DNA from: Maea johnstoni
Lineage: Eukaryota > Annelida > Polychaeta > Spionida > Magelonidae
DNA length: 64,000 nucleotides
Direction of reading: 5' to 3'
NCBI GenBank assembly: GCA_963942565.1
Contig: OZ012689.1
Coordinates: 26,069,182-26,133,181, forward strand
The notes beneath the pieces are model-generated. The model was given only the letters and a program-made list of their open reading frames with translations, was not told the origin of the DNA and ran no database searches. Positions 63,795 to 64,000 of this stretch are shown here, in pieces; position 1 is the first letter of the stretch; each line of letters starts with the position of its first letter. The translations under genes and the position numbers were made by a program.

Positions 63795-63980
63795 TGTTCC
63801 AGGATGTGCACGTGATGATCTTCATGGGGTTTGGTTTTCTCATGACGTTTCTAAAGCGTTACGGTTGATGGCGCTGTAGGCATCAGTTTCCTGGTGGCGT
63901 CCTTCACCGTCCAGTGGGCTACCATCATGAAAGGGGTCATGCATCTGCATGACGGGCAAGATAGAAATCAACATACTCAG
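63795..63980 (+). CDS. Rh-type ammonium transporter, exon 2 (membrane helices 2 and 3)
   Basis: Continues the Rh protein. With the last base of exon 1 it reads M-FQDVHVMIFMGFGFLMTFL-KRYG, the most conserved N-terminal motif of Rh proteins (FQDVHVM-F-GFGFLMTFL-RYGF in vertebrates). It then reads GAVGISFLVASFTVQWATI and MKGVMHLHDGQ, matching the following helix and loop (AVGF-FLLAAF--QWA---QG-FH). The acceptor is TTACTTGCAG and the donor is CAG|GTAAAT at 63981. Oddity: after KRYG the sequence has one base too many (ggttgatggc) for the second half to stay in frame, so as printed the frame meets TGA at 63866-63868. Removing one base would give an aromatic residue where the family has Phe. This could be a sequencing error, an allele or a real inactivation. 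The rest of the gene lies beyond the window. Confidence 0.88.
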
Positions 63981-63989
63981 GTAAATTAA

Positions 63990-64000
63990 CCCTTATGCGA
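63990..64000 (-). mobile_element. Start of a piggyBac-like MITE, family A copy 10, cut by the window end
   Basis: TTAA at 63986-63989 followed by CCCTTATGC, the start of family A in this orientation. Only 11 bases are inside the window. Confidence 0.55.

Noticed and set aside
63860-63868. An exon end at cgttacg|gttgat to explain the frame change in exon 2
   Set aside because: GTTGAT is a poor donor and the homologous protein sequence resumes immediately, leaving no room for an intron.
63628-63868. Use of the acceptors at 63627 or 63711 to bypass the frame change in exon 2
   Set aside because: Both units are in the frame of the second half of exon 2, but a stop is met inside the 63712 unit before KRYG is reached.

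Overview
This is a stretch of animal genomic DNA. It is AT-rich, has one 200-base assembly gap, and is packed with non-autonomous DNA transposons (MITEs), tRNA-derived SINEs, minisatellites and very long (TA)n, (CT)n and (CATA)n tracts. The only host gene I can recognise is the 5' end of an Rh-type ammonium transporter gene on the + strand. Exon 1 is at 51736-51928 and exon 2 at 63795-63980, with an intron of about 11.9 kb between them, and the gene continues beyond the window. The gene style, a Ngaro-like tyrosine-recombinase retroelement and the MITE-rich intergenic DNA suit an invertebrate, probably a marine deuterostome such as a lancelet. The species is an inference and cannot be fixed from this sequence alone.

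Layout. 1-51 kb is intergenic or belongs to genes whose exons I cannot see. It holds a 158-bp satellite (about 160-2130), a 31-bp minisatellite (19342-20660) and a 77-bp minisatellite of about 48 units (23353-27150). It also holds at least eight MITE families. Family A and family B are piggyBac-like (TTAA targets). Families C, D and one further element are hAT-like with 8-bp target duplications. Family E has 5-bp duplications, family F is Harbinger-like with TWA duplications, and family L is a two-copy family with hAT-like ends. Several large foldback elements lie at 37.7-44.1 kb. A Ngaro-like element occupies 44952-48684. A CG-richer patch at 38.69-39.15 kb carries an X-box, an E-box and three CRE half or full sites and may be a promoter.

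The Rh gene occupies 51.5-64 kb. Its first intron contains a hairpin-array foldback element (53137-54433), a young Ty3/Gypsy LTR element (56383-61526) with by-eye identical LTRs, a SINE, and an array of tandem copies of the start of exon 2 itself (about 62575-63794). The closest copies each carry a 3' splice site plus the first roughly 55 coding bases. This exon-derived array and the hairpin array are the most unusual structures in the window.

Limits: everything was read by eye with no database search. Family names for MITEs rest on target duplications and terminal repeats. Coordinates of diverged repeats are approximate to about 10-20 bases.
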